From a virus, in the IMG/VR virus record IMGVR_UViG_3300007363_000114, positions 1 through 22,905 of that record: DNA of 22,905 nt. One strand, written 5' to 3'. A program made the position numbers and the translations under genes. Each line of letters starts with the position of its first letter. Positions within the stretch are counted from its first letter, which is position 1. The notes under the pieces were generated by a model. The model saw nothing but the letters and a program-made list of their open reading frames with translations, had not been told where the DNA came from and made no database searches. Below, in pieces: positions 20,471 through 22,905 of this stretch.

Positions 20471-21147
20471 TAATTAAAAGGGATGTCATCATCCATGTCG
20501 TCAAAGCCGGAGCCCTGACGTGCCTGACGATCCGCACCGGACTGCTGCTCGCCCCGTGCGTACTCCTCACCCTCGCGGGCCTGCCATTCCGGCGACGCCT
20601 TGATCTTGTCCTTCAGGCCGTTGCTGAAGGTGTCGAACAGCTCCATGTCAGGGTTCTCGATGGCAAACATCGCAGGCTTGTTGTGGGCCTCTGGCATGCC
20701 AGCCTTCTTGATGGCAGCAGGCACCGGGTTCACCGACATGATGTTGGTGTACTCCTTGCCGTTGTTGCCAATCGACTTGGCCACAGAGATCATGGCCCAC
20801 GCGCCGAGGATGTTCTTCAGCTCGAAGCCGCGCAGCTCCTCTGGCGTGAAGTCGCGGCCGCGCCAAGCCTGAAGGTCCTTGCGCAGGGTGGCCTTCTCAG
20901 CAAGGCTGAGGGTGTAGTTCTTCGAGATGGACATGGGCTCGCCCTTGTTGGTCACGAGCGCCTTGCCTTTGTCGTCCTCGCCGTGAACTTCGAACTGGAT
21001 CATGACCTTTTGCAGGTACTTGATCTGCCCTTGGTACTCGGACTTTTGGGTGCCGAGGTCAACGATGCGGTAGCACCGTGCGAGGTGCATGCCGGGTGGG
21101 ACTGGGGTGAAGCTGCCTTCGCCGCTGTCTTTCGCTATCAAACTCAT
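20470..21147 (-). CDS. single-stranded DNA-binding-like protein with acidic tip
   Basis: Probable ssDNA-binding protein of phage replication and recombination. The 225-residue product starts MSLIAKDSGEGSFTPVPPG, then has ARCYRIVDLGTQKSEYQG, a beta-rich part with KVMIQFEVHGEDD and SISKNYTLSLAEKATLRKDL, then FELKNILGAWAMISVAKS and YTNIMSVNPVP. The last residues are Asp-rich and end DDMDDDIPFN, the acidic tip typical of SSB proteins that recruit partner enzymes. It lacks the short E. coli SSB fold length and resembles a phage-specific group I know only by pattern. The start has AGGAGC ahead of it and overlaps the upstream stop by ATGA. Confidence 0.7.
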   Translation of the reverse strand: MSLIAKDSGEGSFTPVPPGMHLARCYRIVDLGTQKSEYQGQIKYLQKVMIQFEVHGEDDKGKALVTNKGEPMSISKNYTLSLAEKATLRKDLQAWRGRDFTPEELRGFELKNILGAWAMISVAKSIGNNGKEYTNIMSVNPVPAAIKKAGMPEAHNKPAMFAIENPDMELFDTFSNGLKDKIKASPEWQAREGEEYARGEQQSGADRQARQGSGFDDMDDDIPFN

Positions 21148-21332
21148 TCTTCGCTCCTAGTGATTGAAACACTTTCCAAGGTTACAAATTGACGTCTGGG
21201 CACCCCGCACTCGTAGCGGATGATGTTCCAGTCGTCTGCGGTAGCAGTGCCTGCCTCGGCCCGTTCTAAGGCCTCCTCAAGCTGCTGCATTCGTTCCAGC
21301 ATGAGCTGGTGATATTCGGCGCTGTCGTTCAC
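21144..21332 (-). CDS. small helical hypothetical protein (62 aa)
   Basis: Small acidic protein with one long helix (YHQLMLERMQQLEEALERAE) then TADDWNIIRYECGVPRRQFV. The helix-plus-short-tail form suggests a dimeric coiled coil. It starts with GTG at 21332 inside a GTGA overlap with the upstream stop, and GGAGGG is well placed. The end overlaps the SSB-like start by ATGA, so its translation is coupled on both sides. Family unknown. Confidence 0.65.
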   Translation of the reverse strand: MNDSAEYHQLMLERMQQLEEALERAEAGTATADDWNIIRYECGVPRRQFVTLESVSITRSEE

Positions 21333-21580
21333 AGTTCAACCCTCCAGCGGCGCAACCAAGCGCTGCGCAGGCGCATCCACAAGCTGGGCTTGCGGTGCGG
21401 CTTGGCCAACAAGGCCGTCTGCAGGTCTTCCATGTCGCGGCTGACGGTCAGCTTGGGCTTGGGCTGGTACATGCAGCCGATCTTCAGCCCGGTGCTGGTG
21501 GTATATGGCACTGGTCGTTGGTTCACTTCGCTCTCCTTCGCTGTGGGTTCGGCCGAGTGTAGCTGGTTTAAGCTCAACAT
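21329..21580 (-). CDS. first gene of the leftward operon, basic hypothetical (83 aa)
   Basis: Basic protein starting MLSLNQLHSAEPT, with TGLKIGCMYQPKPKLTVSRD in the middle, then MEDLQTALLAKPHRKPSLWM and an Arg/Trp-rich end (RLRSAWLRRWRVEL) that could touch membrane or nucleic acid. The longer frame to 21682 crosses the divergent gene and promoter and is rejected. ATG at 21580 has AAGGGGG (complement of 21585-21591) ahead of it. Codons 3-6 contain one arm of the 10-bp inverted repeat of the control region, so an operator may lie inside the gene. Function unknown. Confidence 0.6.
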   Translation of the reverse strand: MLSLNQLHSAEPTAKESEVNQRPVPYTTSTGLKIGCMYQPKPKLTVSRDMEDLQTALLAKPHRKPSLWMRLRSAWLRRWRVEL

Positions 21581-21629
21581 ACAACCCCCTTGCGTGAAAA
21601 AATTTTCAGTGTATGATCGGCTTAAACCA
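21564..21629. promoter_or_regulatory. divergent control region with inverted repeats
   Basis: Outer perfect 10-bp inverted repeat TGGTTTAAGC (21564-21573) / GCTTAAACCA (21620-21629), placing the same sequence just inside both outgoing transcripts. Inner inverted repeat TGAAAA-AA-TTTTCA (21595-21608) lies between the -35 and -10 boxes of the rightward promoter. Both are candidate operators for the HTH protein encoded next. No convincing leftward promoter was found. Confidence 0.55.
21590..21617 (+). promoter_or_regulatory. rightward promoter of the regulator/replication genes
   Basis: -35 TTGCGT (21590-21595), 16-base spacer, -10 TATGAT (21612-21617). The start of transcription would be near 21624, about 25 bases before the regulator ATG, with AGGAGAG (21635-21641) as ribosome-binding site. 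Confidence 0.6.
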
Positions 21630-21648
21630 ACCACAGGAGAGTGACCAC

Positions 21649-21858
21649 ATGACATTGATCGAATTCTTTGAGACGAAGCCACGAGGCGCGAAGCTTGCGA
21701 TGGCCCAAAAATTGGGCATCAGCAAGACTTGGATGAGCCTGATCGTAAGTGGCCGACAGCTACCCAGTCCAGAGCTGTGCTTGGCCATCGAGCGCTACAC
21801 AAAGGGTCAGGTGAAGCGCAAGACATTGCGACCCGACATCTTTGGAGACCTGCGGTGA
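21649..21858 (+). CDS. YdaS/Cro-like helix-turn-helix regulator (69 aa)
   Basis: Probable Cro-type repressor acting on the divergent region. Helix-turn-helix reads AKLAMAQKLGISKTWMSLIV (about residues 14-33). The following SGRQLPSPELCLAIERYTKG and the ending LRPDIFGDL are characteristic of YdaS-like regulators. An ATG at 21613 is in frame but falls in the -10 box, so it cannot be used from the promoter seen here; the ATG at 21649 with AGGAGAG is chosen. The stop overlaps the next GTG start (GTGA), tying regulator and replication protein together. Whether the phage is temperate cannot be told from this gene alone. Confidence 0.82.
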   Translation: MTLIEFFETKPRGAKLAMAQKLGISKTWMSLIVSGRQLPSPELCLAIERYTKGQVKRKTLRPDIFGDLR

Positions 21859-22514
21859 TTTGGTACAAATTCCACCTCGGTGACTACATCACCCACACGC
21901 TGCACCTCAGCGATGCTGAGGATCTGGCTTACCGCCGCCTGCTCGACCTGTACTACATGAGCGAGCAGCCAATCCCACTCGATACCGAATTGGTTGCCCG
22001 CAAAATCAGGCTCGATCTGGACATAACCGAATCGGTTTTGAGGGAGTTTTTTGAACATACCGAAAACGGGTATCGCAATAGTCGTTGTGATGTCGAAATT
22101 GCCAAATATCAGCATCAAGTCGAAAACAACCGACAGCTCGGAAAGCGAGGCGGCAGGCCGAAGAAAACCGAATCGATAACCGAAACGAAACCGAACACAA
22201 ACCCTAACAGAAACAGAAATAGAAATACAAATACCATATCGTCGGTTGCACCGACTGTGTCGCGGTTCGATGAGTTTTGGTCGACATGGCCAACGTCCAA
22301 ACGCAAAGTTGGTCGCGCCGCTGTGCTTGCGAAGTGGGAGAAGCACAACCTCGACGGCGTGGCCGACATCATCATCGCCAATGTCAAAGCCCTGAAGGCA
22401 TCTGAGCAGTGGCTTGGCGGATTCGAGCCAGCGCCGATGACCTACATCAACCAACGCCGCTGGGAAGATGAAAACGGGGCCTCTGAGGCGTTTTCTGGCC
22501 GGAGGGTGATATGA
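21855..22514 (+). CDS. DUF1376 replication initiation-type protein (219 aa)
   Basis: Probable replication initiator or helicase-loading protein, in the place of lambda O. N-terminal DUF1376 domain (about 1-90): WYKFHLGDYITHTLHLS, EDLAYRRLLDLYYMSEQPIP. A Gly/Lys turn (KRGGRPKK) follows, then a linker rich in Asn, Arg and Thr (NPNRNRNRNTNT) encoded by A-rich DNA. The C-terminal domain (about 140-210) has FDEFWSTWPTSKRKVGRAAV then PAPMTYINQRRWEDE, the pattern of phage replication proteins that bind helicase partners. Start is GTG at 21855 in a GTGA overlap with the regulator stop, with GGAGA upstream. Repeats typical of an origin lie within the gene. The end overlaps a 22-codon ORF by ATGA. Confidence 0.8.
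   Translation: MIWYKFHLGDYITHTLHLSDAEDLAYRRLLDLYYMSEQPIPLDTELVARKIRLDLDITESVLREFFEHTENGYRNSRCDVEIAKYQHQVENNRQLGKRGGRPKKTESITETKPNTNPNRNRNRNTNTISSVAPTVSRFDEFWSTWPTSKRKVGRAAVLAKWEKHNLDGVADIIIANVKALKASEQWLGGFEPAPMTYINQRRWEDENGASEAFSGRRVI
22025..22040 (+). repeat. 16-bp exact repeat, copy 1
   Basis: AACCGAATCGGTTTTG, identical to 22737-22752 in the primase gene. Both copies include the palindrome AACCGA-A-TCGGTT and both read as Thr-Glu-Ser-Val-Leu in their genes. Confidence 0.8.
22025..22247. other. candidate replication origin: AACCGA repeats and A-rich tract
   Basis: AACCGA occurs at 22025, 22128, 22166, 22178 and 22189, the last three as AACCGAA spaced 12 and 11 bp. The complement TCGGTT is at 22032 and 22242. 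An A-rich stretch on the + strand (about 22196-22240) lies between the three close repeats and the inverted copy. AACCGA-A-TCGGTT (22025-22037) is a perfect palindrome. The layout is like the lambda origin inside gene O, but most copies also read in frame as Thr-Glu, so coding coincidence is possible. Confidence 0.42.
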
Positions 22515-22579
22515 CCCCTTACCCCACCCATAAAAACGTCACCACGGCCCGATTTGACCCCTTGGCGAGGCATCAATGA
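22511..22579 (+). CDS. 22-codon ORF between replication genes
   Basis: Reads MTPYPTHKNVTTARFDPLAR then HQ. It has a good ribosome-binding site (GGAGGG, seven to eight bases ahead) and ATGA overlaps at both ends, with the DUF1376 gene before and the primase after. It may be a real mini-protein or only a translational link that carries ribosomes to the primase start. No domain can be seen at this size. Confidence 0.4.
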   Translation: MTPYPTHKNVTTARFDPLARHQ

Positions 22580-22905
22580 CCCCTGTTGAGAACCTGCTGC
22601 AGAAGTTGGAGAAGGTCAAGGGCCGCAATGGCTCGTGGACTGCTCGTTGCCCGGCGCATGACGACAAAGGGCCATCCCTCGCGATCCGTGAGGCTGACGA
22701 TGGGCGCATTTTGCTGCATTGCTTTGCAGGGTGCCAAACCGAATCGGTTTTGGGTGCGGTGGGTATGGACATGACTGATCTGTTCCCGCCGGAAGAGAAG
22801 CGTCGCGAATACCCTATGGCAGGAAAGCCGTCGATGAAGCCTGCGTTCTTTGCCAGCGACCTGATGCGCATCATTGGGTTCGAGGCGCTGGTGGTGCAGA
22901 TCGTG
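22576..22905 (+). CDS. CHC2-type primase (partial, N-terminus only)
   Basis: Start of a phage primase or primase-helicase; the frame is open to the window end (110 codons). MTPVENLLQKLEKVKGRNGS leads into a zinc-binding region: C25 and H28 in ARCPAHDD, then C49 and C53 in LLHCFAGC, as in toprim primases of phages and plasmids. PSLAIREADDGR lies between them, and MDMTDLFPP follows. The last part (FFASDLMRIIGFEALVVQ) fits the region joining the zinc domain to the catalytic part. The ATG overlaps the stop of the 22-codon ORF and has GGCGAGG upstream. Whether a helicase domain follows cannot be seen. Confidence 0.85.
   Translation, partial: MTPVENLLQKLEKVKGRNGSWTARCPAHDDKGPSLAIREADDGRILLHCFAGCQTESVLGAVGMDMTDLFPPEEKRREYPMAGKPSMKPAFFASDLMRIIGFEALVVQIV
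22737..22752 (+). repeat. 16-bp exact repeat, copy 2
   Basis: Same sequence as 22025-22040, inside the primase zinc-finger region. The codons are identical (Thr-Glu-Ser-Val-Leu), although the two proteins are not otherwise alike here. Confidence 0.8.

Noticed and set aside
20383-21192. 269-residue + strand frame
   Set aside because: Runs antisense through the SSB-like and HNH genes, Leu/Val/Arg-rich with no domain. The - strand frames there have motifs, ribosome-binding sites and ATGA couplings.
21585-21630. Leftward promoter TTGGTT-N17-GAAAAT
   Set aside because: Both boxes match the consensus poorly; the leftward operon must be transcribed, but this site is too weak to list as a feature.
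21613-21648. Upstream ATG of the HTH gene
   Set aside because: It lies within the TATGAT -10 box, so it would not be on the mRNA. The ATG at 21649 has AGGAGAG at good spacing.

Overview
The window is a piece of a tailed double-stranded DNA phage genome or prophage. It is compact, with almost no non-coding DNA and many ATGA or GTGA start/stop overlaps. The virion genes point to a short-tailed (podovirus-like) particle: a head-tail adaptor of the type known from phage SU10, a large nozzle/stabilisation-like protein, and three long proteins placed like internal (ejection) proteins, one of them with a peptidoglycan-hydrolase domain. There is no tail-tube, sheath or baseplate gene. Base composition is GC-leaning and the proteins resemble those of uncultured freshwater and betaproteobacterial phages. 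The host assignment is a guess, and no integrase, tRNA or att site is visible.

Layout. (1) 24-985, + strand: lysis pair, a three-helix holin-like protein and a GH24 lysozyme. (2) 1002-6076, + strand: adaptor, fibre-like protein, nozzle-like protein and two small proteins. (3) 6079-16827, + strand: a 2122-residue repeat-rich giant protein followed by three further internal-virion-like proteins, the last with a FlgJ-like glucosaminidase domain. (4) 16828-16920: a structured intergenic stretch with three consecutive hairpins, the last an intrinsic terminator for the + strand. (5) 21580 down to 16921, - strand: twelve tightly packed early-type genes, including a single-strand-binding-like protein, an HNH protein, two PD-(D/E)XK-type nuclease candidates, a small membrane protein missed by simple length cut-offs, and several hypotheticals. 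(6) 21581-21648: divergent control region with a rightward promoter and inverted repeats. (7) 21649-22905, + strand: a YdaS/Cro-like regulator, a DUF1376 replication protein, a 22-codon ORF and the start of a CHC2-type primase that runs off the end.

How it fits together. The right-hand module looks like a lambda-style switch plus replication module. The small HTH protein probably acts on the divergent promoter region, and the DUF1376 protein and primase start replication. The leftward genes supply DNA-processing and accessory functions, and the left half builds the tail and ejection machinery and lyses the cell.

Most interesting signals. (a) AACCGA(A) repeats and an A-rich tract lie inside the DUF1376 gene, as the lambda origin lies inside gene O. 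(b) A two-part hairpin encloses the ribosome-binding site and start codon of the HNH gene, with a TATAAT box inside it. (c) The giant protein is modular: a 51-dipeptide Thr/Ala/Ser-Gly tract with shuffled codons, exact 73-residue repeats and 58-residue repeats. (d) The nozzle protein appears to carry one accessory module inserted inside another.
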